Shown here piece by piece: positions 1 through 5,999 of a stretch of DNA of 6,587 bases. The notes beneath the pieces were generated by a model. The model made no database searches, was not told the origin of the DNA, and saw only the letters and a program-made list of their open reading frames with translations. Both the position numbers and the translations under genes were made by a program. This DNA comes from Bacteroides sp. Lineage in GTDB: Bacteria; Bacteroidota; Bacteroidia; Bacteroidales; Bacteroidaceae. The DNA lies in contig JASLIW010000019.1 in NCBI GenBank assembly GCA_030152865.1, positions 1 through 6,587 on the forward strand. The letters are read 5' to 3'. Position 1 is the stretch's first letter; every line of letters begins with the position of its first letter.

Positions 1-24
1 ACTTTTACTTTAAACTAGTACGCT

Positions 25-60
25 AAAAAAGAGCTTTAGAAAATTCTAAAGCTCTTTTTT
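25..60. terminator. Bidirectional intrinsic terminator downstream of tRNA-Pro
   Basis: Ten bases at 31-40 (GAGCTTTAGA) pair perfectly with 45-54 around a 4-base AAAT loop. A run of six A at 25-30 faces T at 55-60 (continuing to 62), so the duplex can extend to 16 perfect pairs. Both strands therefore show a hairpin followed by a U-tract. On the minus strand it lies just past the 3' end of the tRNA gene and would end that transcript. On the plus strand it could end a transcript entering from the left. No gene is visible in bases 1-24. Confidence 0.9.
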
Positions 61-65
61 TAGTG

Positions 66-140
66 TCGGGGTACCAGGATTCGAACCTGGGACCCCCTGC
101 TCCCAAAGCAGGTGCGCTAACCGGACTGCGCTACACCCCG
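66..140 (-). tRNA. tRNA-Pro (anticodon UGG)
   Basis: Read on the minus strand from 140 to 66, the 75 bases fold into a full cloverleaf. The acceptor stem is CGGGGTG against TACCCCG with one G-U pair, followed by discriminator A. The D arm has GCGC/GCGC stems. The anticodon stem is CCTGC/GCAGG around loop TTTGGGA, giving anticodon TGG. The variable loop has five bases, and the T arm is CCAGG/CCTGG with loop TTCGAAT. The anticodon reads CCA and, by wobble, other proline codons. The 3' CCA is not encoded (the bases after the discriminator are CAC), so the CCA-adding enzyme must supply it. A promoter lies upstream and a strong terminator downstream, so the gene looks like a single transcription unit. 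Confidence 0.97.
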
Positions 141-181
141 AATCTATACCTCCAGACCGGTGTTTGTTTCTGAAAGCGTTG

Positions 182-212
182 CAAAGGTAAAAATACTTTT
201 ATGAATTAAGAA
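182..212 (-). promoter_or_regulatory. Predicted Bacteroidetes-type promoter of tRNA-Pro
   Basis: On the minus strand, 189-182 reads TACCTTTG, a full match to the Bacteroidetes -7 consensus TAnnTTTG. Twenty bases upstream, 212-210 reads TTC, a two-of-three match to the -33 TTG. Transcription would start near 176 and leave a leader of about 35 bases, removed by RNase P at 140. The -7 box is convincing and the -33 box weak. Confidence 0.6.
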
Positions 213-248
213 GTTTTTGGCTAAAAAAATAAGCCGCTCATCTTTTTT

Positions 249-959
249 CTACATCTTCAAGTAGAATTCGCGGGTGAGGGCTATGTAGTCCTTACTATAG
301 CTATGACGCTCTAGCTCAATTACTAAGTACTCTTCTTCTAGTGGCCGATCGGCTCGAAAAGAAAAGTTCATCAGTACACGCTTAGGGGCTGCCTTAGGGG
401 TGGTTTGTACCCAGATTTGCTGGTAGAGGTGTAAGCCTTGCTCCTGAGCTAAGCGAACAAACTCGGCCTGTACCTCGCTGGGGAGGATAAGTGAAAAGCT
501 ACCCTCAGGGCTTAGGTGCTGCACTACCCCAGCAAGCAAGTCTTCATACGGCAGGCTTGCTGTGTGTCGGGCTGCGGCTCTTTCTGCCTTGGGGGCAAGC
601 AGGGAATTGACAAAATAAGGAGGGTTACTCACTATTAAATCATAGGTATTGGGGCCTTGAAACTGCCTAAATTCTTGGCAACAGATCTCTACACGGTCTG
701 CCCAGGGCGAGTCTGCCACATTTTCAGTTGCCTGTGCGGCAGCTTCTTTATCGAGCTCCACGCCACAAATACGTGCTTGGGGCTCACGTTGTGCAAGCAT
801 CAGAGCTATTAGCCCTGTACCTGTACCCACATCCAACACGCTTTTGGCCCCTACTACAGGAGCTGCTGCACCGAGCAGTACACCGTCTGTACCGACCTTC
901 ATGGCACAGCGATCGTGCCGAATACGAAATTGCTTAAATTGAAAAAAAGGATTGCTCAT
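249..959 (-). CDS. trmN6: tRNA1(Val) (adenine(37)-N6)-methyltransferase, YfiC/TrmN6 family
   Basis: A 236-residue SAM-dependent methyltransferase of the YfiC/TrmN6 family, which methylates N6 of adenine 37 next to the anticodon of tRNA-Val in E. coli. Visible motifs are the N-terminal family stretch with MKVGTDGVLLG (20-30), SAM-binding motif I DVGTGTG (43-49), the acidic ribose-binding end of strand 2 (GVELD, 66-70), and NPPY (112-115), the catalytic motif of N6-adenine methyltransferases acting on exocyclic amines. The HTASLPYEDLL stretch follows at 132-142, and the C-terminus ends EFYLKM. The protein is soluble and cytoplasmic, and its length is typical. Translation starts at the first ATG, since the family's conserved N-terminus begins immediately; no Shine-Dalgarno is present, as usual in Bacteroidetes. 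The gene is divergent from lon and lies upstream of tRNA-Pro on the same strand. The tRNA substrate in this organism is inferred from the family. Confidence 0.92.
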   Translation of the reverse strand: MSNPFFQFKQFRIRHDRCAMKVGTDGVLLGAAAPVVGAKSVLDVGTGTGLIALMLAQREPQARICGVELDKEAAAQATENVADSPWADRVEICCQEFRQFQGPNTYDLIVSNPPYFVNSLLAPKAERAAARHTASLPYEDLLAGVVQHLSPEGSFSLILPSEVQAEFVRLAQEQGLHLYQQIWVQTTPKAAPKRVLMNFSFRADRPLEEEYLVIELERHSYSKDYIALTREFYLKM

Positions 960-990
960 CAGTTTATGTCGTCTTTACGTCATTTGCCCC

Positions 991-998
991 TAAAAGTA
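991..998 (-). promoter_or_regulatory. Possible -7 box for the methyltransferase gene
   Basis: On the minus strand, 998-991 reads TACTTTTA. It matches TAnnTTTG except for the last base and lies 32 bases before the start codon. No TTG is at the right spacing upstream; the nearest (1032-1030) is about 31 bases away. This is the best candidate in the interval but a weak one. Confidence 0.25.
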
Positions 999-1016
999 CA
1001 ACCTAAAATGAAATTA

Positions 1017-1067
1017 TACTAGCATTATACAATATTGGCACTCTATTTGCTTATTATGTACTAGCAT
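1017..1067. repeat. Direct repeat TACTAGCAT, two copies 42 bp apart
   Basis: TACTAGCAT occurs at 1017-1025 and again at 1059-1067 in the same orientation, with a T two bases upstream of each copy also matching. The start-to-start distance is 42 bp, which is four turns of B-DNA, so the copies lie on the same helix face. The second copy sits just upstream of where the lon -33 region would be. Spacing and position suit a regulator site, but the region is A/T-rich and two copies are not proof. Confidence 0.4.
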
Positions 1068-1071
1068 CTTT

Positions 1072-1089
1072 TATTATTTATGAATAATA
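1072..1089. promoter_or_regulatory. Inverted repeat in the lon promoter spacer
   Basis: TATTATT (1072-1078) and AATAATA (1083-1089) form a perfect 7-bp inverted repeat with a 4-base centre. The 18-bp element fills the gap between the expected -33 region and the -7 box of lon, the usual place for a repressor operator. All-A/T arms make a chance origin plausible. Confidence 0.35.
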
Positions 1090-1092
1090 GCT

Positions 1093-1100
1093 TAACTTTG
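1093..1100 (+). promoter_or_regulatory. Predicted lon promoter (-7 box)
   Basis: TAACTTTG at 1093-1100 matches the Bacteroidetes -7 consensus TAnnTTTG exactly. It ends 54 bases before the lon start, so transcription should begin near 1105-1107 with a leader of about 48 bases. The -33 region, near 1070-1073, is T-rich but has no TTG. The same 12 bases, CTTAACTTTGCA, recur at the panB promoter. A non-canonical -33 with a perfect -7 could mean dependence on an activator or an alternative sigma factor; that is inference. Confidence 0.7.
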
Positions 1101-1117
1101 CAGGCACTTTATGCCTG
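1101..1117. promoter_or_regulatory. Inverted repeat abutting the lon -7 box
   Basis: CAGGCA (1101-1106) and TGCCTG (1112-1117) form a perfect 6-bp inverted repeat around CTTTA. It begins at the base after the -7 box and spans the predicted start of transcription. Most of its left arm lies upstream of that start, so it would act as a DNA site rather than an RNA hairpin unless transcription starts earlier than predicted. Confidence 0.4.
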
Positions 1118-1129
1118 TCAGATTGACAG
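1115..1129. promoter_or_regulatory. Inverted repeat / hairpin in the lon leader
   Basis: CTGTCA (1115-1120) and TGACAG (1124-1129) form a perfect 6-bp inverted repeat with a GAT centre. Its left arm shares CTG (1115-1117) with the right arm of the preceding inverted repeat. In RNA it would be a small stem-loop near position +10 of the lon mRNA. In DNA it would be a palindromic protein site. No U-tract follows, so it is not a terminator. Confidence 0.45.
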
Positions 1130-1153
1130 AATAACAGTATAACATACAGAACA

Positions 1154-3643
1154 ATGAATATAGACGATATATATATGAAAGAGATGGAAGACGCTGGTAA
1201 TAACAACTTCTCTCTGATTGCTGACTTCGAAGGAAACGAGGCACAGATGATGGATATAGAAGTGGAAAATGAGATTCCTGTTTTGCCTTTGCGCAATATG
1301 GTGCTCTTTCCTGGTGTATTTCTTCCTGTGGCTGTAGGTAGAAAATCATCGCTCAAACTTGTACGTGAGGCAGAGGCCAACAAGGGCTATGTAGCTGTTG
1401 TGAGCCAAAAACACGTAAAGACTGATGATCCTCAGCTTGAAGATTTACACACGATTGGCTGCGTCGCTAAGGTGGTGCGTCTGCTCGAAATGCCCGACCG
1501 TACAGTTACAGCTATCCTGCAAGGGGTACGCCGCATGGAGCTCAACAGCATTACCCAAGAACATCCTTACCTCAAAGGTGAGGTAACACTCTTGCATGAA
1601 ACATTACTAGATAAGGAGAGCAAGGAAGATGAGGCGCTGATTGAGAGCTGCAAGGATTTGACCATTCGCTACATCAAAATGGCGGACAACATTAATCCTG
1701 AGTCGGCCTTTGCCATCAAGAATATCAATAGTCACATGTTCTTGATTAACTTTATCTGCACCAACCTCCCCTTTAAGATTGAGGAGAAGATACGTTTGCT
1801 CCAGATGGACTCGCTCAAGGTACGAGCCAACAAGCTATTGACCCTGCTAAACCGTGAGGTGCAGCTGGCTGAGATCAAAGCTACTATACAACTACGTACC
1901 CGTGAGGATATTGATCAGCAGCAGAAGGAGTACTTCCTACAGCAGCAGATTAAGACCATCCAAAGCGAACTGGGTAACAACAACCAAGAGAAAGAGATCA
2001 ACGAGCTACGCAAGCGTGGCGATAAGATGAAGTGGAGCAAGGAGGTACACGAGCTGTTCAACAAAGAGGTGGACAAGCTAGAGCGTACCAACCCACAGGC
2101 TCCTGACTACAGCATTCAGCTCAATTACCTAGAAACCATGCTCAACCTTCCTTGGGGTAAGTTTACTAAGGATAACCACAACCTCAAAGAGGCTGAACGC
2201 ATTCTAAACAGAGATCATTACGGCCTCGAAAAGGTGAAGGAGCGAATCTTGGAGCATCTGGCTGTGCTGAAGCTCAAAAAAGACATGAAATCGCCTATCA
2301 TTTGCTTGTATGGCCCTCCAGGTGTGGGTAAAACCTCACTAGGTAAATCCATAGCAGCTGCCCTAAAGCGTAACTACATTCGTATGTCGCTGGGTGGTGT
2401 ACACGATGAGGCTGAGATTAGAGGACACCGCAGAACTTATATCGGTGCGATGCCAGGACGTGTAATTAAAAACTTGATCAAGGCTGGTTCATCCAACCCT
2501 GTATTTATCTTGGACGAGATTGATAAGCTGGGCTCTTCGCATCAAGGAGATCCTGCTTCGGCACTACTTGAGGTATTGGACCCCGAACAAAACAGCACCT
2601 TCCACGATAATTTCTTAGATATTGATTACGACCTATCCAATGTGATGTTTATCGCTACGGCCAACAACATTGGTGCCATACCTGAGCCCCTACTCGACCG
2701 TATGGAGCTGATAGAAGTGAGTGGCTACATCACCGAAGAGAAGGTGGAGATTGCACGTCGTCACCTACTACCCAAACAACTTGAAGCCAATGGTATGAGT
2801 AAGGGCGATGTGAAGATTCCTAAGTACACCTTAGAGAAACTAGTGGAAGACTATACCCGTGAAAGCGGTGTGCGTGGACTAGAAAAAGAGATCAACAAGC
2901 TGCTCCGTAAGCTGGCACGTAAGTTTGCTACGGAGGGAGAAATAAACCCAGTAGAGGTGAAGAATACCGAGCTTGAAGAACTACTCGGTGCGCCTTACTT
3001 TAGCCGTGACAAGTACCAAGGCAACAACTATGCAGGGGTGGTAACAGGCTTAGCATGGACAGCCGTAGGGGGTGAAATTTTATTTATTGAGACCAGCTTG
3101 AGCCGAGGAAAAGGCGGCAGACTCACCTTGACAGGTAATCTGGGCGATGTGATGAAAGAATCGGCCACCCTAGCGCTAGAGTATGTCAAAGCTCATGCAG
3201 CCGATCTAAATATCGATCAAAAGGTGTTTGACAACTGGAATATCCATGTGCACGTACCTGAGGGTGCAATACCTAAGGATGGTCCATCGGCAGGGATTAC
3301 TATGGCAACAGCTATTGCCTCTGCCCTCACCCAGAGAAAGGTCAAAGCAAATATTGCTATGACGGGTGAGATTACCTTACGAGGCAAGGTATTGCCTGTG
3401 GGCGGTATCAAGGAGAAGATACTTGCTGCCAAGCGTGCAGGTATCAAAGAGATCATACTCTGCCAAGAGAATAAAAAGAACATCGATGAGATCCAAGATA
3501 TCTACCTCAAAGGGCTTAGCTTCCACTACGTAAAAGATATCAATGACGTATGGAAGATTGCACTAACTGATGAGTTGGTGGCCAATCCCCTTGACCTGAG
3601 TGTAGAAGAAGAGAAAGAAACAGCCAAGAAGAACGAAGCATGA
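1154..3643 (+). CDS. lon: ATP-dependent protease Lon (LonA type)
   Basis: An 829-residue cytoplasmic AAA+ serine protease that unfolds and degrades damaged and short-lived regulatory proteins as a hexamer. Domains in order: a 40-residue acidic N-terminal extension; the Lon substrate-binding domain, starting IPVLPLRNMVLFPG (41-54) and running to about 235; a helical, coiled-coil-prone linker (about 240-350); the AAA+ module with Walker A GPPGVGKT (387-394, K393), Walker B FILDEIDK (451-458), probable arginine finger R516 and sensor-2 R574; and the protease domain from about 629. The catalytic dyad is S712 (DGPSAG) and K755 (second K of GGIKEK), spaced 43 residues as in E. coli Lon. The end is a charged tail. 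All key residues are intact. M8 and M11 are possible alternative starts; the first ATG is chosen because its distance to the promoter matches panB. The stop overlaps the tgt start. No CIRCE-like heat-shock element is seen. Confidence 0.98.
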   Translation: MNIDDIYMKEMEDAGNNNFSLIADFEGNEAQMMDIEVENEIPVLPLRNMVLFPGVFLPVAVGRKSSLKLVREAEANKGYVAVVSQKHVKTDDPQLEDLHTIGCVAKVVRLLEMPDRTVTAILQGVRRMELNSITQEHPYLKGEVTLLHETLLDKESKEDEALIESCKDLTIRYIKMADNINPESAFAIKNINSHMFLINFICTNLPFKIEEKIRLLQMDSLKVRANKLLTLLNREVQLAEIKATIQLRTREDIDQQQKEYFLQQQIKTIQSELGNNNQEKEINELRKRGDKMKWSKEVHELFNKEVDKLERTNPQAPDYSIQLNYLETMLNLPWGKFTKDNHNLKEAERILNRDHYGLEKVKERILEHLAVLKLKKDMKSPIICLYGPPGVGKTSLGKSIAAALKRNYIRMSLGGVHDEAEIRGHRRTYIGAMPGRVIKNLIKAGSSNPVFILDEIDKLGSSHQGDPASALLEVLDPEQNSTFHDNFLDIDYDLSNVMFIATANNIGAIPEPLLDRMELIEVSGYITEEKVEIARRHLLPKQLEANGMSKGDVKIPKYTLEKLVEDYTRESGVRGLEKEINKLLRKLARKFATEGEINPVEVKNTELEELLGAPYFSRDKYQGNNYAGVVTGLAWTAVGGEILFIETSLSRGKGGRLTLTGNLGDVMKESATLALEYVKAHAADLNIDQKVFDNWNIHVHVPEGAIPKDGPSAGITMATAIASALTQRKVKANIAMTGEITLRGKVLPVGGIKEKILAAKRAGIKEIILCQENKKNIDEIQDIYLKGLSFHYVKDINDVWKIALTDELVANPLDLSVEEEKETAKKNEA

Positions 3644-4770
3644 AATTTGAATTACAATATACAGACCCCAAGAGCAAGGCCCGTGCAGGTCTAATTACAA
3701 CAGATCACGGGCAGATACAAACACCTATCTTTATGCCTGTGGGCACGGTGGGTAGTGTAAAAGGGGTACAAGCCAAAGACTTAAAAGAAGACATCAAGGC
3801 TCAGATTATTTTGGGCAATACCTACCACCTCAATTTACGTCCAGGCTTGGAGGTACTTGAGGCTGCTGGGGGCTTACATAAGTTCAACAGCTTCGATGGC
3901 CCTATCCTGACTGATAGTGGAGGCTTCCAAGTATTTTCGCTCGCAGGTATTCGTAAGATCACGGAAGAGGGTGTAGAGTTTCGCTCCCACATCGATGGTA
4001 GCAAGCTCTTCTTTAGCCCTGAAAAGGTAATGGATATCCAACGCAGTATTGGTGCAGATATCATGATGGCTTTTGATGAGTGCCCTCCAGGCACGGCAAG
4101 CTACGAGTATGCCAAAAAATCCATGCACATGACCCACCGCTGGTTGGACCGTTGCATCAACCGCCTCAAAGAGACGGAGCCTAAGTATGGCTACAATCAA
4201 ACCCTATTCCCTATTGTACAAGGCTGTGTTTACCCTGACTTGCGCAAGGAATCGGCCGAGTTTATTGCCTCGAAGGAGGCCGATGGTAATGCCATTGGTG
4301 GTCTGGCTGTAGGCGAACCTGCCGAGAAGATGTATGAGATGATTGAGCTAGTCAATGCCATCTTGCCTCAAGATAAGCCCCGCTACCTGATGGGTGTGGG
4401 TACGCCTGAGAACATCTTAGAAGCCATAGAGCGAGGGGTGGATATGTTTGACTGTGTGATGCCTACCCGTAATGGTAGAAACGGAATGCTCTTTACCAAG
4501 GACGGTATCATCAATATGAAAAACAAAAAATGGGAAAAAGATTTCTCTCCCATCGAAGTAAATGGTGCCTCTTTTGTTGACACTTTATATTCAAAAGCGT
4601 ACCTTCGTCATCTATTCCATGCCAAAGAGCTACTGGCGATGCAGATTGCATCTCTACACAATTTGGCATTCTACCTTTGGTTGGTAGGTGAAGCGCGTAA
4701 GCATATTATTCAAGGTGACTTCGCTACTTGGAAACCAGCAATGGTAGAGCGAGTGATGACAAGACTATAA
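3640..4770 (+). CDS. tgt: Queuine/preQ1 tRNA-guanine transglycosylase (Tgt) lacking the zinc cysteines
   Basis: A 376-residue TIM-barrel enzyme that swaps guanine 34 in tRNAs with GUN anticodons (Asp, Asn, His, Tyr) for preQ1, or for a salvaged queuine-type base, in queuosine formation. Family landmarks are DSGGFQVFSL (92-101, general-acid/base D92), FDECPP (145-150, base-recognising D146), IVQG (about 193-196), GGLAVGE, and FDCVMPTR (270-277) with nucleophile D271. These spacings fit Zymomonas Tgt (D102, D156, D280). The C-terminal zinc site is degenerate: the three cysteine positions are G309, S311 and D314, while the histidine is kept (H340). No other cysteine lies in that segment. The flanking YSKAYLRHL stretch is intact, so this is substitution, not truncation. 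From memory, other Bacteroidetes Tgt proteins look similar. The ATG overlaps the lon stop (ATGA), implying translational coupling. Confidence 0.96.
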   Translation: MKFELQYTDPKSKARAGLITTDHGQIQTPIFMPVGTVGSVKGVQAKDLKEDIKAQIILGNTYHLNLRPGLEVLEAAGGLHKFNSFDGPILTDSGGFQVFSLAGIRKITEEGVEFRSHIDGSKLFFSPEKVMDIQRSIGADIMMAFDECPPGTASYEYAKKSMHMTHRWLDRCINRLKETEPKYGYNQTLFPIVQGCVYPDLRKESAEFIASKEADGNAIGGLAVGEPAEKMYEMIELVNAILPQDKPRYLMGVGTPENILEAIERGVDMFDCVMPTRNGRNGMLFTKDGIINMKNKKWEKDFSPIEVNGASFVDTLYSKAYLRHLFHAKELLAMQIASLHNLAFYLWLVGEARKHIIQGDFATWKPAMVERVMTRL

Positions 4771-4789
4771 GAGCACCGACAACACAGGT

Positions 4790-5881
4790 ATGAGAAAACT
4801 TCTAACACGTCTAGACTGGTACATCATTAAGAAATTTCTAGGGACCTATATCTTTGCGATTACCCTAGTTATTTCTATTGCCGTTGTATTCGACTTTACA
4901 GAGCGTATGGACCGCTTCATGAGTAACAATGCTCCTTGGGATGCCATTGTGTTTGACTATTACATGAACTTCATACCTTACTTCGCCAACTTATTTAGCG
5001 CATTATTTGTCTTTATTGCCGTTATCTTTTTTACCTCCAAGCTAGCTGAGAACTCCGAAATCATTGCTATGCTGGCCGCAGGTATGAGTTTTCGGCGACT
5101 CATGAAGCCTTATATGATTTCGGCTGCCGTTATTGCCATCTTTACCTTTGTATTGGGTGGCTATGTAATACCCAAGGGCAGTGTGGAGCGACTGGAGTTT
5201 GAAAACAAATACTACAAGAAGCGAAAGGCCACCTCGGCACGAAACATTCAGCTTCAGGTGTCCGAAGGCCTAATCGCCTACATTGACCGCTATGCCGATT
5301 ACAACAAGACAGGCTACCGCTTTATTTTGGATCGATTTGAGGGCAAGCGACTGATGTCACACCTCACTGCACGCTCCATAACCTACGACACAACAGCTGT
5401 CAACAAATGGATTATCAAGGATTATACCGTACGTGATTTTGATGGGCTGCATGAGAAGATATCTTATGGAGAGCGCAAAGACACCATACTCCCCATGGAC
5501 CCTTCCGACTTTTTGGACTTCAAAAACCAACAACAGATGATGACCAACCCACAGCTCACAGCCTACATAGATAAGCAAAAGAAGCGTGGTTTTGGCAACA
5601 CCAAGGAGTTTGAGATAGAATATCACAAGCGCATTGCCATGTCCTTTGCCTCCTTTATTCTGACCATCATCGGAGCCTCACTCTCCTCCAGAAAGACCAA
5701 ACGAGGAATGGGACTGCACTTGGGTGTAGGGCTTGCCTTGAGCTTTTCCTACATTCTCTTCCAGACCATATCGGGTACTTTTGCCATCAGTGGAGCAGTA
5801 TCTCCTATGGTATCGATGTGGATCCCCAACATCGCCTATGCCTTTATAGCCTATTACCTCTACCGAAAAGCCCCTCGCTAA
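4790..5881 (+). CDS. lptF/lptG: LptF/LptG-family LPS export permease (YjgP/YjgQ)
   Basis: A 363-residue inner-membrane protein with the LptF/LptG layout. LptF and LptG form the transmembrane part of the LptB2FG ABC transporter that extracts lipopolysaccharide from the inner membrane and passes it to LptC/LptA. Predicted membrane segments lie near 17-35, 62-82, 105-124, 283-298, 308-327 and 343-358, three on each side of a periplasmic beta-rich domain (about 130-280). The SKLAENSEIIAMLAAGMS stretch (83-100) after TM2 is the coupling-helix region facing the LptB ATPase. The N-terminus LDWYIIKKFLGTY (8-20) looks more LptG-like than LptF-like, but I cannot separate the paralogues with confidence. 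The gene begins 19 bases after tgt with no terminator between, so it is probably co-transcribed. No partner permease or ATPase gene is adjacent. Length is typical and the ORF is intact. Confidence 0.9.
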   Translation: MRKLLTRLDWYIIKKFLGTYIFAITLVISIAVVFDFTERMDRFMSNNAPWDAIVFDYYMNFIPYFANLFSALFVFIAVIFFTSKLAENSEIIAMLAAGMSFRRLMKPYMISAAVIAIFTFVLGGYVIPKGSVERLEFENKYYKKRKATSARNIQLQVSEGLIAYIDRYADYNKTGYRFILDRFEGKRLMSHLTARSITYDTTAVNKWIIKDYTVRDFDGLHEKISYGERKDTILPMDPSDFLDFKNQQQMMTNPQLTAYIDKQKKRGFGNTKEFEIEYHKRIAMSFASFILTIIGASLSSRKTKRGMGLHLGVGLALSFSYILFQTISGTFAISGAVSPMVSMWIPNIAYAFIAYYLYRKAPR

Positions 5882-5913
5882 GCAGGTGCTACTGACTTTG
5901 TATGGAGGTATTA

Positions 5914-5944
5914 TTTTGGGGTCAAGGAAAATTACTTAACTTTG
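5914..5944 (+). promoter_or_regulatory. Predicted panB promoter (-33 and -7 boxes)
   Basis: TTTTG at 5914-5918 matches the Bacteroidetes -33 element, and TAACTTTG at 5937-5944 matches the -7 element exactly, with 18 bases between. Transcription would start near 5950 and give a leader of about 50 bases. It lies 33 bases after the lptF/lptG stop. I see no terminator between, so read-through from the lon operon remains possible. This is the best promoter in the window. Confidence 0.8.
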
Positions 5945-5960
5945 CACAGAACTATTCCAA

Positions 5961-5975
5961 CAGCATCAACTGCTG
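5961..5975 (+). other. Small hairpin in the panB leader
   Basis: CAGCA (5961-5965) and TGCTG (5971-5975) form a perfect 5-bp stem with a TCAAC loop, about 12 bases into the predicted panB mRNA. It is followed by an A/T-rich stretch up to the start codon, not a U-tract, so it is not a terminator. It could stabilise the 5' end or be chance. Confidence 0.35.
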
Positions 5976-5999
5976 CGATTAATAAAACTAAAATACATT

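Noticed and set aside
222..248. Possible terminator after the methyltransferase gene (A-run, GAGCGGC, T-run on the minus strand)
   Set aside because: The only stem is three A/T-rich pairs, a mismatch and further A-T pairs around a GC-containing loop; too weak to call.
728..937. Plus-strand open frame of 69 codons inside the methyltransferase gene
   Set aside because: It is antisense to the conserved SAM-binding motif region and has no recognisable domain.
1078..1383. Open frames antisense to the start of lon (1078-1383 and 1092-1349, minus strand)
   Set aside because: They lie over the lon promoter and a clearly conserved lon N-terminus, are serine/tyrosine-rich shadows without a recognisable motif, and have no promoter of their own.
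3217..4583. Minus-strand open frames within lon and tgt (3217-3483, 3822-4094, 3874-4200, 4383-4583)
   Set aside because: All are opposite strongly conserved coding sequence; the translations have low complexity and no family resemblance.
4672..4679. TACCTTTG inside the end of tgt, a possible internal promoter for the permease
   Set aside because: It matches the -7 consensus, but the nearest TTG (4646-4648) is 23 bases away rather than about 19, and the bases encode a conserved part of Tgt.
4786..4788. AGG just before the permease start as a Shine-Dalgarno site
   Set aside because: It is one base from the ATG, too close for 16S pairing, and the other starts here use no such site.
4849..4856. 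TATCTTTG inside the permease gene
   Set aside because: It lies in the first membrane segment, downstream of the start codon, with no -33 element; an accidental match.
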